Positions 22,597-30,754 of a stretch of DNA of 64,000 nucleotides are shown here, piece by piece. The translations under genes and the position numbers were made by a program. The stretch is from Brevibacillus brevis NBRC 100599 (GTDB lineage: Bacteria; Bacillota; Bacilli; Brevibacillales; Brevibacillaceae). The stretch covers positions 4,845,001-4,909,000 of the forward strand of contig NC_012491.1 in NCBI RefSeq assembly GCF_000010165.1, given 5' to 3'. Position 1 is the first letter of the stretch. Each line of letters starts with the position of its first letter. The notes under the pieces were generated by a model that worked only from the letters and a program-made list of their open reading frames with translations, was not told where the DNA came from and did not search any database.

Positions 22597-24428
22597 AATG
22601 CGATTTGAGATTCGATCAGGTAATTCCCAAAGACTTCGGCAAAGGCTTCTGCTGTATTATAGCCTTCTTCCAAGGTGTTGTTCGTACCACCGAATTCCAA
22701 AAGCAGGGCTCCCTCTGAAATGGACTGATTGTACACCCCATTCCCTTGATTTGAACCTTTCAGGATAATCCCCCGCGACAAACCGGGATAAGAGGCTTCC
22801 AGACGGGCGTTCAGCTCTTCTGCCAGCTTTTTGTTCGCCAGATGGTTCGGGTTCGCTGTTCCGATTACAAACAGCATCCGGGAATAGGTTTTGCCATTGA
22901 TCGTGATCGCTACCTTGCTGCGTGGCTCATCACTGTCCCGATGAATATCGAATATGTACTGCAAGTGCGGACTGGTTGCAGCCGCTGCCGCTACCGCCTT
23001 GTACGACTCGGTATAAGACATCGAGTAGCTTTTATTTTGTTCCCTCAATCTCTGAGCGAAATCGTCCTGGCTCGCCATTGCTGAAATACCTCTTGCTTGC
23101 AACAGCTCGCCCAGCCTTTTTCCAACAAGCGTGATGTTAATCTCGGGATCATCTACCGAGCTCCCTTGTTGGTTCCGTGCAACATTTCGCCATGACTCAC
23201 GATTATGGGTGTGATAGATATACACTTTCTCGTTTCCAATCATCCCACTGTTGTACTCGTACGTTGCTCCTGTCGGTGGCAGAGTACCCGCTGGTTGAAT
23301 CTTATCTACGATCCACCCCGCGATGTAGGCGGTCGAATTGTCTGCCAGCCTGATGAGGTACCAGTCTCCTACGGTTTGCACAACCGGGAATACTTGTCCG
23401 GGTTGAACGGTTCCGATAATGGCATGATCGGTTGTGGGACCGTTACGGATGTTGGAATCAGGATTTTTGACGCGAATCTGTAGTTCTTGTACAGAGGGAG
23501 GCGGTGTTGTTGGCAAAGTCGCTGGTGCCCCCGGTGTTGGAATCGACGGTGGCTGAACGCCCCCAGTCTGTTCCATTGGTTTGAAGATATAGGCATAGGT
23601 CCCGTTAAAGTTGATGGTGTACCAGCCATTTGCATATCCGTAATGATTGATTGTCATCCCGCCATGGATTTCACCAATGACGGTACCAAGAATATCTGGC
23701 TGTGCATAAACTTCATAGCCTTCGGTTAATACGATTGTCCCTTGCCCGAATCCACTCCCTGTATTGGATGGGAGTACAGGAGGGGGAGGGGGTGGTGCTG
23801 GAATTGTTGTCGGGTCTGGGATTTGTGCTGGTACCTGGGGTGGTTTTGGTGGTGGTGGTGCCGTTGTCTCCGTCAAGAAACTAGCTTTCACCCAGCCGTT
23901 CTTTTGATCCGACAGCTTAATTTGTGCCCATTCCCCTTGCTTTCTCATTTGCAAAAACACACCGTTATTGTCGATGATCTGCAAAATTTGTGCAGTGGGA
24001 TTTGGTTCTGCCCGAACATTCAGCATGTCCACATTGCTTTTGACATATTTGATCTGTGGAACTTCTATCATTTTCACATACTTATTATTGATCCATCCGG
24101 TATTGCCGTTCGGCAGCTTTACCTGTGTCCAATCTTTTTGCTGTTTGGTGATTGGCAATCGCGTCGCTTTTTTGAGTGTTGCAACAATCTGGGTAGTCGT
24201 ACCTGGCTCGCTTCGAATATTTAACTGATCGACCGCCACTTCTACATGGGTGGCCGCTCGCGCAATGGACAGAGGCATCAGCAAAATCAGAAAGAAAACA
24301 GCTAGCAAGCTGACATTTACTCGTAAAAGCAAGTTCCTCGTTCCCCTCTGTTTTTCTCTTATTTTTGGAAAATCCGCTAATAGAAAGAACTTCTCGATTC
24401 GTCCGCATATTCCTTCATGTTTTGACAT
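22590..24428 (-). CDS. SpoIIP-domain cell-wall hydrolase with four SH3b domains
   Basis: 612 residues. Cytosolic stub, a membrane anchor or signal (about 34-58, LLAVFFLILLMPLSIARAA), SH3b domains at about 60-118, 125-185, 228-285 and 315-378 (LNIRSEPG, LNVRAEPN, NIRNGP cores), proline-rich linkers (APPPPKPP, IPAPPPPPP), and a C-terminal SpoIIP domain (about 400-610). Catalytic/metal motifs: YIYHTHNRESW, FDIHRDSDEP, LLEFGGTNN. SpoIIP is an amidase/endopeptidase in forespore engulfment; this is much longer than the usual 400-residue form, so it may be a paralogue with a different wall-binding role. Its SD is weak. Confidence 0.88.
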   Translation of the reverse strand: MSKHEGICGRIEKFFLLADFPKIREKQRGTRNLLLRVNVSLLAVFFLILLMPLSIARAATHVEVAVDQLNIRSEPGTTTQIVATLKKATRLPITKQQKDWTQVKLPNGNTGWINNKYVKMIEVPQIKYVKSNVDMLNVRAEPNPTAQILQIIDNNGVFLQMRKQGEWAQIKLSDQKNGWVKASFLTETTAPPPPKPPQVPAQIPDPTTIPAPPPPPPVLPSNTGSGFGQGTIVLTEGYEVYAQPDILGTVIGEIHGGMTINHYGYANGWYTINFNGTYAYIFKPMEQTGGVQPPSIPTPGAPATLPTTPPPSVQELQIRVKNPDSNIRNGPTTDHAIIGTVQPGQVFPVVQTVGDWYLIRLADNSTAYIAGWIVDKIQPAGTLPPTGATYEYNSGMIGNEKVYIYHTHNRESWRNVARNQQGSSVDDPEINITLVGKRLGELLQARGISAMASQDDFAQRLREQNKSYSMSYTESYKAVAAAAATSPHLQYIFDIHRDSDEPRSKVAITINGKTYSRMLFVIGTANPNHLANKKLAEELNARLEASYPGLSRGIILKGSNQGNGVYNQSISEGALLLEFGGTNNTLEEGYNTAEAFAEVFGNYLIESQIAFK

Positions 24429-24509
24429 CTTTTGCTCTCAAAACAGCAATAACGTCACGATCTTTCTATCTCCTGAAAATAGTGACGTATTTGCTAGAAA
24501 AAAGTTACA

Positions 24510-24539
24510 GAAAAAAGGATGAAGCAAAAAGCCTCACCC
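24510..24539 (-). terminator. Terminator of the GNAT-RidA gene
   Basis: Minus strand: GGGTGAGGC, TTTTT loop, GCTTCATCC (two G.T pairs), then TTTTTTC. Confidence 0.75.
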
Positions 24540-24563
24540 TTTTCTTTCTCCTCTATTTCCTTC

Positions 24564-25508
24564 CTACCATTTCGCTGCCCAAGCTTCTATCTCCACTTTG
24601 AGCGAAGGGACTGCCAATGACGGGACGTAAGACATGGTCATCGCTGGCGGTGTCCCCCCATGGAACTTCTCCCACACTTGATTAAAATGCTTCCAATCCA
24701 TTTGCTCGGTTGCCCATATATTGATTTTGATGATATGGTCCGCAGTTACGGACTCACTTTCAAAATTGCGCAGTATGTTCTGTAGCGTGTTTTCTACTTG
24801 TTCTTTCATATTTGTCGGCAACTCTCCGTGAAGGTCCATTCCTACCTGCCCAGAAAGTATGAGCAAATCGGCTCCTTTTGGAACGACCGTCAGATGTGTA
24901 TAGGGTCCCATAGGCGGAGCAACTGTACCAGGATTTTTGCGCTGAACCTTGGGCTTCACCTGGTCGGCTTGTTCTTCTTTGACGATCGCCAGTGTTTGGT
25001 GATCTTCCCACCGTCCATTAATTTTCACGTTTTTCTTGGCAATCCCTTCCTTGTGGAAACCAGCTTTTAGCAGCACCTTGATCGAGCCTATATTATGCGG
25101 CATCACTCCTGCTTCCAAACGGTGAAGACCTAATGTATCGAAGGCATAGTCAACGACGAGCTTTACGGCTTCCGTCATGTAGCCTTTTCCATTATGCTCT
25201 TTGTCCAGGAAGTAGCCGATCCAGCAGCTTTGCAGATTAACTCTTACGACCTCTGAAAGGATGACTTCCCCAATGATTTCATCCTGTCCTTTTTTTGCGA
25301 TGACAAAAGCATATCCTCTGTCTTCTTCTTTTAATGCCATCGCGCTCTTGATCCTGTCGATTTGTCCTTCCAGCGTGTAAAACGCCTCTTCTCTCGTCCC
25401 TGTGAAGTTTTGAAAGAAGTCTCTGTTTCTCAATTCAAGCGCCAAGAGGCTCTGTGCATCCGATTCTTGTACCAGTCTTACGTAAATGCTCTCTCCGTTT
25501 CTTTGCAT
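24564..25508 (-). CDS. GNAT acetyltransferase fused to RidA/YjgF domain
   Basis: 314 residues from ATG at 25508, with AAAGGGAG nine bases upstream; the frame stays open upstream through two terminator hairpins, which are not coding. N-terminal half (about 1-175): RimJ-type GNAT with YFLDKEHNGKGYMTEAVKLV (acetyl-CoA site) and IGSIKVLLKAGFHKEG. C-terminal part (about 185-314): RidA-like fold with GPYTHLTVVPKGADLLILSG, QVGMDLHGELP, NTLQNILRNFES, IKINIWATE and PSLAVPSLKVEIEAWAA. RidA clears reactive enamines; the usual catalytic Arg position (R105) appears to be occupied by the V/PSLAVP region without Arg, so activity may differ. The fusion is unusual. Confidence 0.85.
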   Translation of the reverse strand: MQRNGESIYVRLVQESDAQSLLALELRNRDFFQNFTGTREEAFYTLEGQIDRIKSAMALKEEDRGYAFVIAKKGQDEIIGEVILSEVVRVNLQSCWIGYFLDKEHNGKGYMTEAVKLVVDYAFDTLGLHRLEAGVMPHNIGSIKVLLKAGFHKEGIAKKNVKINGRWEDHQTLAIVKEEQADQVKPKVQRKNPGTVAPPMGPYTHLTVVPKGADLLILSGQVGMDLHGELPTNMKEQVENTLQNILRNFESESVTADHIIKINIWATEQMDWKHFNQVWEKFHGGTPPAMTMSYVPSLAVPSLKVEIEAWAAKW

Positions 25509-25526
25509 ACAATCCATCTCCCTTTT

Positions 25527-25548
25527 TCGAAATAAAAAAACACCACAG
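25527..25548 (-). terminator. Tandem terminator 2 (in front of GNAT-RidA)
   Basis: Centre near 25552 on the plus strand: minus-strand CACCGCAGGA, TT, TCCTGTGGTG followed by TTTTTTT. It ends immediately before the SD of the GNAT-RidA gene, so it may attenuate read-through. Confidence 0.7.
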
Positions 25549-25571
25549 GAAATCCTGCGGTGCCCTAAAAA

Positions 25572-25604
25572 GAAAACCACAGGAATGCGACCTGTGGCGT
25601 TTTT
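25572..25604 (-). terminator. Tandem terminator 1 after the 35-aa gene
   Basis: Minus strand: CCACAGG, TCGCATT loop, CCTGTGG followed by TTTTCTTTTT. Lies about 45 bp after the stop of the small gene. Confidence 0.75.
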
Positions 25605-25646
25605 CCACTGTATCCTGATGAATCCCACTACATCAAAGGATGGTCG

Positions 25647-25754
25647 CTATATCCGTTTTTGGACATACTTCTCCCGTGATTGAGCCAGATCAAAGAAAAC
25701 AGCGGTGGAGTATCCAATTCCTTTTGGCAAAGACAGTAATGATCTTTTTTTCAT
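25647..25754 (-). CDS. 35-residue peptide with sequestered ribosome binding site
   Basis: MKKRSLLSLPKGIGYSTAVF then FDLAQSREKYVQKRI. ATG at 25754 preceded by AAAGGAGG eight bases upstream, the best kind of SD. A good promoter (TTGCCA-N17-TATACT) lies about 100 bp upstream, and two terminators follow, so this is a complete small transcription unit. The SD is inside an inverted repeat (25696-25715 with 25757-25780) formed with the gene's own codons 10-16, so translation should be hidden in the folded RNA. The peptide is basic at both ends with a mildly hydrophobic middle. Could be a regulatory leader, a type I toxin-like peptide or a secreted signal; not recognised. Confidence 0.6.
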   Translation of the reverse strand: MKKRSLLSLPKGIGYSTAVFFDLAQSREKYVQKRI

Positions 25755-25780
25755 GTGGATACCCTCCTTTCCGCTGTTTT
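25696..25780. promoter_or_regulatory. Long inverted repeat hiding the SD of the 35-aa gene
   Basis: Plus strand AAAACAGCGGTGGAGTATCC (25696-25715) is complementary to 25757-25780 (GGATAC, CCTCC, CCGCTGTTTT) with a small bulge. In the minus-strand RNA this pairs the AAAGGAGG and its flanks with codons of the same gene, leaving the start codon in the loop. Confidence 0.75.
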
Positions 25781-25854
25781 TACGTGCATACCATTTCGAT
25801 ATAGAGACGGTCGTAGCAACAACCGTTACATTATTATCCAGAAACTACTCCACA

Positions 25855-25883
25855 AGTATAGCGGCAAATGACATTACTGGCAA
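25855..25883 (-). promoter_or_regulatory. Sigma-A type promoter of the 35-aa gene
   Basis: -35 TTGCCA (25878-25883) and -10 TATACT (25855-25860), spacer exactly 17. Overlaps the end of the preceding 69-aa gene on the same strand. Confidence 0.75.
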
Positions 25884-25888
25884 CAGCA

Positions 25889-26098
25889 TCAGTGTCTCTT
25901 TTTGCCGTTTCGCCAAAGCATATACACATTCGCAATGGAGGTCAGTACAAGTAGACCCAACAGGATGTTTGTGACAATCAATGTGTTCGTCAAATGCTGA
26001 ATAGGTGCATGAATCACAGATACAACGCTCATCAGCTTGTTCGGAATATCATTGATCGAGGCAACCAGATTATTGAAATACTGCACATAGTCCCCCAA
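25889..26098 (-). CDS. Small membrane protein (69 aa)
   Basis: TTG start with AGGAGG nine bases upstream. N-terminal amphipathic part (GDYVQYFNNLVASINDIPNK), then a membrane helix (about 38-60, TLIVTNILLGLLVLTSIANV) and a basic tail (RNGKKRH). Size and layout recall holin-like or small regulatory membrane proteins, but no family is recognised. It precedes the 35-aa gene on the same strand. Confidence 0.6.
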   Translation of the reverse strand: MGDYVQYFNNLVASINDIPNKLMSVVSVIHAPIQHLTNTLIVTNILLGLLVLTSIANVYMLWRNGKKRH

Positions 26099-26265
26099 AC
26101 CAGAAAACCTCCTCTTGCATACCTTATCCCGTCCATAGCCTTTGATAAAATTCGCCGCCTTACTCCACTGAAGAAGAATAGATCCATTTTTTTGTGGAAC
26201 AATGAAAAGAAGAGAAGATTTTCATCATTCATAATCTGATTGCAAGAAAGAAGGGAGCTACCTTT

Positions 26266-26799
26266 ATGACGATTCAACGTTTTGTTCGGGAGTCGCGCAC
26301 GTTTAAGGCAAGCCATGTGCTGCCCCCAGATACAAACAATCACAATACGCTGTTCGGCGGCAGGCTGATGGCGCATATCGACGATGTTGCATCGATCTCT
26401 GCCATGAAGCATGCCCGGGGGCCGGTTGTGACCGCCTCCACAGATTCCGTCGACTTTTTGCAGCCAATCCGGGTGGACAATGAGGTTGCACTCGAAGCCT
26501 TCGTCATATGGACGCATAACACGTCGATGGAGGTATTCGTCAAAATTGTTGCGGAGGATTTGCTAACGGGCGTACGATGCGTCTGTGCCACATCCTTTCT
26601 CACGTTTGTAGCGATTGGCGAGGATGGGCGGCCTACCCCTGTACCCAAGATCGTGCCGGAGACGGAAGAGGAGGTATTCCTGCACAATGGTGCTGACGAG
26701 CGTGCTGCGGTACGAAAAATCAGGCGCAAGGATAACAAGCATCTCGCGGATATGCTCGGAACGAGACGTCCGTGGGAGCCATTACTGAACACCCCGTAA
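26266..26799 (+). CDS. Acyl-CoA thioesterase, hot-dog fold (YkhA type)
   Basis: 177 residues. Hydrolyses acyl-CoA to free acid and CoA in the cytosol. Hot-dog signature: HVLPPDTNNHNTLFGGRLMA with the conserved N and D (HIDDVASISAMKHAR), then STDSVDFLQPIRVDN and ATSFLTFVAIGEDG. ATG at 26266 behind AAGAAAGAAGGGAG. Monocistronic, ended by a strong inverted repeat shared with the convergent GNAT gene. Confidence 0.9.
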   Translation: MTIQRFVRESRTFKASHVLPPDTNNHNTLFGGRLMAHIDDVASISAMKHARGPVVTASTDSVDFLQPIRVDNEVALEAFVIWTHNTSMEVFVKIVAEDLLTGVRCVCATSFLTFVAIGEDGRPTPVPKIVPETEEEVFLHNGADERAAVRKIRRKDNKHLADMLGTRRPWEPLLNTP

Positions 26800-26800
26800 C

Positions 26801-26842
26801 GCCAAAAGTCCCCTTACCTTTTACAGGCAGGGGACTTTTGGC
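26801..26842. terminator. Bidirectional terminator
   Basis: GCCAAAAGTCCCCT (26801-26814) pairs with AGGGGACTTTTGGC (26829-26842), a perfect 14-bp stem ending in A/T runs, between convergent genes. Confidence 0.85.
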
Positions 26843-26872
26843 TGTAGCTTCCTACCTTCAGCCAGCAGCTTT

Positions 26873-27370
26873 TTAAACAACGCACAAGCGATAGTGGAGA
26901 AAGTCATCCGGTGTTTCCGACTCCATGTCATAGGGTTCGAATCCATTTTTCAGCAACACTTTTTGCGAGGAGATGTTATCCAGTGTGGTTTTCGCACAGA
27001 TCATTCTGACATTCAAGTGGGGAGCATGCCCCTCCAAAAAGAGCTTCAGTGCCTGTGAAGCCACTCCTTTTCCAGCGGTATCTTCCCCGACTCGATAGCC
27101 GAGATGTCCGATTCCTTCGTCTTTCTCGATGTCTACCAAATTCATTCTGCCCAAGATGTCACCCTGGCTGTTTTTGATGAGGCCAAAAAACGAGATACCT
27201 TGCTCCTGCTCGTCGAGCAAGGCTTGCAGCCCCCGTAAAAAATGGTCATATTGGTAGTAAGAGTCTCCCCGGCTGGGAACCGATTTTTCGAAAAAGGCGC
27301 GATTACGCACTTCAAATTGAAACAAGCTGGCTGCATCTTGTATGCTTAATTTTTCGACAGTAATCATCAT
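26873..27370 (-). CDS. GNAT-family N-acetyltransferase (RimJ/RimL type)
   Basis: 165 residues. Typical layout: SIQDAASLFQFEVRNRAFFE at the start, GHLGYRVGEDTAGKGVASQA for acetyl-CoA binding, ICAKTTLDNISSQKVLLKNG and FEPYDME near the end. ATGATG start after AAAGGA. The start region overlaps the upstream region of a small divergent membrane gene. Substrate unknown; related in sequence style to the GNAT half of the GNAT-RidA fusion. Confidence 0.88.
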   Translation of the reverse strand: MMITVEKLSIQDAASLFQFEVRNRAFFEKSVPSRGDSYYQYDHFLRGLQALLDEQEQGISFFGLIKNSQGDILGRMNLVDIEKDEGIGHLGYRVGEDTAGKGVASQALKLFLEGHAPHLNVRMICAKTTLDNISSQKVLLKNGFEPYDMESETPDDFLHYRLCVV

Positions 27371-27401
27371 GAGTACGTATCCTTTCTTGAATCGAGGTGG
27401 A

Positions 27402-27590
27402 ATGAATTTGGCAGTTGCTTATTTGGAAGAAGGCACGTTTATCGCCTTTATTGCCTTTACGATATTTTTCTTTGTCGCTTACAAGCTCGATCAGATTTCG
27501 TTTGTTTCGTTCATTGTGTCCTTGGCCGTCTCGGCTTGCGTTCACGCTGCCTTCTATTGGTTAATTGTAAAATATTGGCCGTTTTTTTAA
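27402..27590 (+). CDS. Small membrane protein (62 aa)
   Basis: Two hydrophobic helices (TFIAFIAFTIFFFVAYKL and FVSFIVSLAVSACVHAAFYW). ATG at 27402 follows GAGGTGG closely; another ATG at 27369 has no SD. The gene is divergent from the GNAT gene with only 31 bp between starts, and runs up to the WG-repeat gene's terminator. Hypothetical but likely real from composition. Confidence 0.55.
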   Translation: MNLAVAYLEEGTFIAFIAFTIFFFVAYKLDQISFVSFIVSLAVSACVHAAFYWLIVKYWPFF

Positions 27591-27596
27591 TAGCAC

Positions 27597-27626
27597 GTAA
27601 AAAGGCGCAGGATGAACACCCGCGCC
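27597..27626 (-). terminator. Terminator of the WG-repeat gene
   Basis: Minus strand: GGCGC, GGGTGTTCATCCT, GCGCC followed by TTTTTAC. Confidence 0.75.
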
Positions 27627-27641
27627 TGTATGTTTATCTGC

Positions 27642-30551
27642 TCACAGCTTCGCTTCATAGGCCGCCAACAATTGAGCCGCTTGCTTGTTGTACTGGTTGA
27701 CCAAGCCTTGAATGGCTTTTTGCCACTCGGCTTGTGGGAGCGGCACTCGCAGTTGATTGGCTGGCTTTCCATTCACGATCAGTGCTGTTGTGAGCATTTG
27801 CTGTTGTGCGTCACTGAGTGAAGTCGTCGTTAACACCTTTGGCTTGAGCACTTTTTTTCCTTTCAGGGAACGCATGAGCTCTGTCATCAAAATGTGCTGA
27901 TACTCCGCGTACAAATTCATGGTCATGTAGTAGCTCATTCCCTCTCGTACCGGCACAATTCCCCGCTTCTGTGCCCACTCCATCACCTGTGGCGCCGTCA
28001 TCGCTTGGCTTGTTTTGCCTGTCGCCATGAAATAAGCCACTCGGAACATATCCTCGTCACTCATAACAGAGCAGTTCTCATCTGCCTTGACGATTCCCTT
28101 GGACACCAGCTCAGCAAGTACCGCCTGCTTTCCTGCATCCTTCGGCAGATTTAAATAAAGCGCCAGATTGGCAAAAAAGTGGCTCTCGCTGTTGCCTCCA
28201 GCTGGCCAGCTATACGGTTTGCCGAAATCGATCAGCTCAAGCGGGCGTGCTCGCATTGTATCCGAGTAGGCCGTAAACGATTGGAACGTGATCGGACTAT
28301 AGGAGACCACAGGTTTTTTCGTCAGGAATCTTGTAGCAAACTGCTCTTGCCCACCTTGATCGAGATAACCGAACTGGTCTTTGGTTGTGAATACATAAGG
28401 CGTCTGAACGTCTGCCTCGCTCCACACTTGTGGGAATACTTTGCTTGTTGGCAAAATCGCCTCATATTTGGCCGCTGTCAGCACCTTTCCTTCCAGCGAC
28501 ATAAGGCCGTACAATCCCGTCTTCTTGTCCTGGTAGGCAATGGCACCCGTCTTAAGATCATATACGTGCATATACTTCATGGACTGATAATCGCCCGTGC
28601 TTAAGCGGAGCAACTGTGGTGAATAGACATCCCATCCTGTAGTTGACTGAATCAATACCCGATCAAAATAAGATTCCGTGTGAAAACCGTTCACGCTCGT
28701 GAGCTTGCTTACGAGCTGGTTCCCTTCTTGCGCCCATACATCCTGGGTGCCGTCCAACCGTGCTGTCATCACGATCTTTTGATTTTGTACTATCATTTGG
28801 TTTGCATCACGATACACAAAATCGCTCACGGCCTGGAGTTGCCCGTCATCGACCTTGATCATCGCCATTCCGACATTCCCCGCTCTCACACCCATCGTGT
28901 ATACGGAATCAGCAACTTTGATCAAGGTAAGAGGCGGTCCGTCGTTGCCTGATTTCCACACCGCGACTTTGATCTCCGTAGTCAACAGCTTGCCATCAGG
29001 GGTATAAAGATCCGCCCAATCGTGATCCATTGCAACGATGACATTGGTATCGGAATCCATATAAACATATTGGTAGAGCTTGCTGATTGGTTGGTTCGTC
29101 TTGCGGTCCACAATCATCTCGCCTTTTCCCGGCTCATACTTTTTCGTCAAATCATCGGACAACGTATTGGGATTGACAGCTTCTATTTGTTTCCCACCGA
29201 TGCTGTATCGCAGCACCCTTCCATCCGGCTCTGTTACCAGCACCTCCCCCGTTACTCCCTCGTGGCGAATGATTCGATTCTCAACAGGAGACAGGACCAA
29301 GCCTTCATCTTCAGAATAAAGTCCGATTTTGTTTCCGTCCTTAATGCTAAGCATGCTGTAGCTGCCCAACGTCACATACGAGTCGAACCAAAAATCTGGC
29401 TCCTTGACTTCTTTTCCCCAGCCTGGGAGGATCGCTTTTTTCCCATCGCTGCGGACGAGCAAGCGCGCCGCTGGCGGACCTTCTACCGAAGAATAAGTGA
29501 ACGGTATGACCGTTCCTCCTCCAACCTGGACGACTCCGTACAGATTCGTCTTAGGGTCCTGTCCCAACACATAGCTGCCATGCAAAAACTGGGCACCTTT
29601 TTTCAATGGATGTGACGTACCTTTGGATCTAGAATGATAAGTAATGATATCTCCAGAAACCGTGTAGTACACATCCGTATTTTGCTCGATCGCCACTTCT
29701 TTATATATGGGCTCTGCCAGCATTCGTCCGTCCTTCCACAGCCCTTGTCCCTTGGGGCCGATCACCTGAAAGTATCCATTGTTCCAAATATAGAGCGCAT
29801 TGTATTTCGGCTCGAGTACGTACTTGCCATTGCGATCAATCAAGCCTTCTTTTCCACCGGATCGCACCTTGAGATAGGCAGTGTCAGGACCGCCTTCGTT
29901 TGGAATCAGTTCTGCTTTTGGCAGCGCAAACAGCTTTTTGCCGGAAGCAGGATCGTACATGATGAGCTCTTTGGGAGTAGTCGCGACGAAATAACGCTTT
30001 TGCTCCGCCTCTTTATTTTCCGTCTGATCAGGAGCAACGAGTTGTACCATCGACAGCTTGCCTGCAACTGGCGGAATCAGCACCTTTCCATCTACATGGA
30101 TCACCATCGATGATTTTCCTGAGAACATAATCGCTGTCCCCTGCTCATTGGATAAATAATACGGATGCGCCCCAGCAAACTTCATGGTCGACAGCTTGTT
30201 CGTCTTCAAATCGATATATTGGAACCAGCCGCCTTTTTGAACAATCGCGATATTTTTGGAATCCGGAATGTCGATATAATCCCAAATCGCGGGAGTTATT
30301 TCTTTCCCTGTCCGCGCGTCGAGAATTCCTTTTTTACCGCCCTTTGTTACGATCATGTTTTTGGAAGATAGCTCAAAATCATCATAAATGGCCTGAGTGA
30401 CCAGCTTGTTACCGTCCGTAAAACCGATCTTGTAGTCTGTTGTATACGGCTGAATCTGGGAAAACGTAGCCGCATGGACAGAAGAAGTCCACGCACTTGC
30501 CCCGAGTACGACCGCCGTAACGAGACTCACGGTTTTTGTTTTTATGTTCAT
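27642..30551 (-). CDS. Exported WG-repeat protein (969 aa)
   Basis: ATG at 30551 (GGGAGG eight bases upstream), signal peptide to about residue 28 (LVTAVVLGASAWTSSVHA). Many WG-type repeats, for example GGKKGILDARTGKEITPAIW, GGKEGLIDRNGKYVLEPKYN and KTGLYGLMSLEGKVLTAAKY. The repeats suggest a beta-propeller or solenoid outside the membrane. The last 250 residues differ: a helical region resembling degenerate S-layer-homology segments (LVSKGIVKADENCSVMSDED, QVMEWAQKRGIVPVREG). Function unknown; envelope protein. Confidence 0.85.
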   Translation of the reverse strand: MNIKTKTVSLVTAVVLGASAWTSSVHAATFSQIQPYTTDYKIGFTDGNKLVTQAIYDDFELSSKNMIVTKGGKKGILDARTGKEITPAIWDYIDIPDSKNIAIVQKGGWFQYIDLKTNKLSTMKFAGAHPYYLSNEQGTAIMFSGKSSMVIHVDGKVLIPPVAGKLSMVQLVAPDQTENKEAEQKRYFVATTPKELIMYDPASGKKLFALPKAELIPNEGGPDTAYLKVRSGGKEGLIDRNGKYVLEPKYNALYIWNNGYFQVIGPKGQGLWKDGRMLAEPIYKEVAIEQNTDVYYTVSGDIITYHSRSKGTSHPLKKGAQFLHGSYVLGQDPKTNLYGVVQVGGGTVIPFTYSSVEGPPAARLLVRSDGKKAILPGWGKEVKEPDFWFDSYVTLGSYSMLSIKDGNKIGLYSEDEGLVLSPVENRIIRHEGVTGEVLVTEPDGRVLRYSIGGKQIEAVNPNTLSDDLTKKYEPGKGEMIVDRKTNQPISKLYQYVYMDSDTNVIVAMDHDWADLYTPDGKLLTTEIKVAVWKSGNDGPPLTLIKVADSVYTMGVRAGNVGMAMIKVDDGQLQAVSDFVYRDANQMIVQNQKIVMTARLDGTQDVWAQEGNQLVSKLTSVNGFHTESYFDRVLIQSTTGWDVYSPQLLRLSTGDYQSMKYMHVYDLKTGAIAYQDKKTGLYGLMSLEGKVLTAAKYEAILPTSKVFPQVWSEADVQTPYVFTTKDQFGYLDQGGQEQFATRFLTKKPVVSYSPITFQSFTAYSDTMRARPLELIDFGKPYSWPAGGNSESHFFANLALYLNLPKDAGKQAVLAELVSKGIVKADENCSVMSDEDMFRVAYFMATGKTSQAMTAPQVMEWAQKRGIVPVREGMSYYMTMNLYAEYQHILMTELMRSLKGKKVLKPKVLTTTSLSDAQQQMLTTALIVNGKPANQLRVPLPQAEWQKAIQGLVNQYNKQAAQLLAAYEAKL

Positions 30552-30674
30552 TGGTGATTGGCCTCCCTTGTCAAACATTCCCTTCCTTTGACGCTTCGTT
30601 GGGCGAAATAGTTTCGTTGCACTTTTTCAAGCAACTGGAACCTTTTCTTTCCCTCCACTCGCTTTTAAGCGTGC

Positions 30675-30680
30675 TATAAT
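30675..30680 (+). promoter_or_regulatory. -10 box of the AI-2E family gene
   Basis: TATAAT, 75 bp before the start codon; -35 not clear. A small hairpin AGTGCT-GAAAAG-AGCACT (30721-30738) lies in the leader just before the SD. Confidence 0.45.
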
Positions 30681-30754
30681 TGTTCACACCGACGCAGTAT
30701 AATCATCGTATACGGATGGGAGTGCTGAAAAGAGCACTTGGAAAGGATGTTCCC

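Noticed and set aside
25509-25628. N-terminal extension of the GNAT-RidA protein up to 25628
   Set aside because: It would translate through two perfect terminator hairpins, and a good SD serves the ATG at 25508.
28179-30113. Several plus-strand frames of 90-197 codons inside the WG-repeat gene
   Set aside because: Antisense shadows of a 969-residue exported protein with clear signal peptide and repeats.
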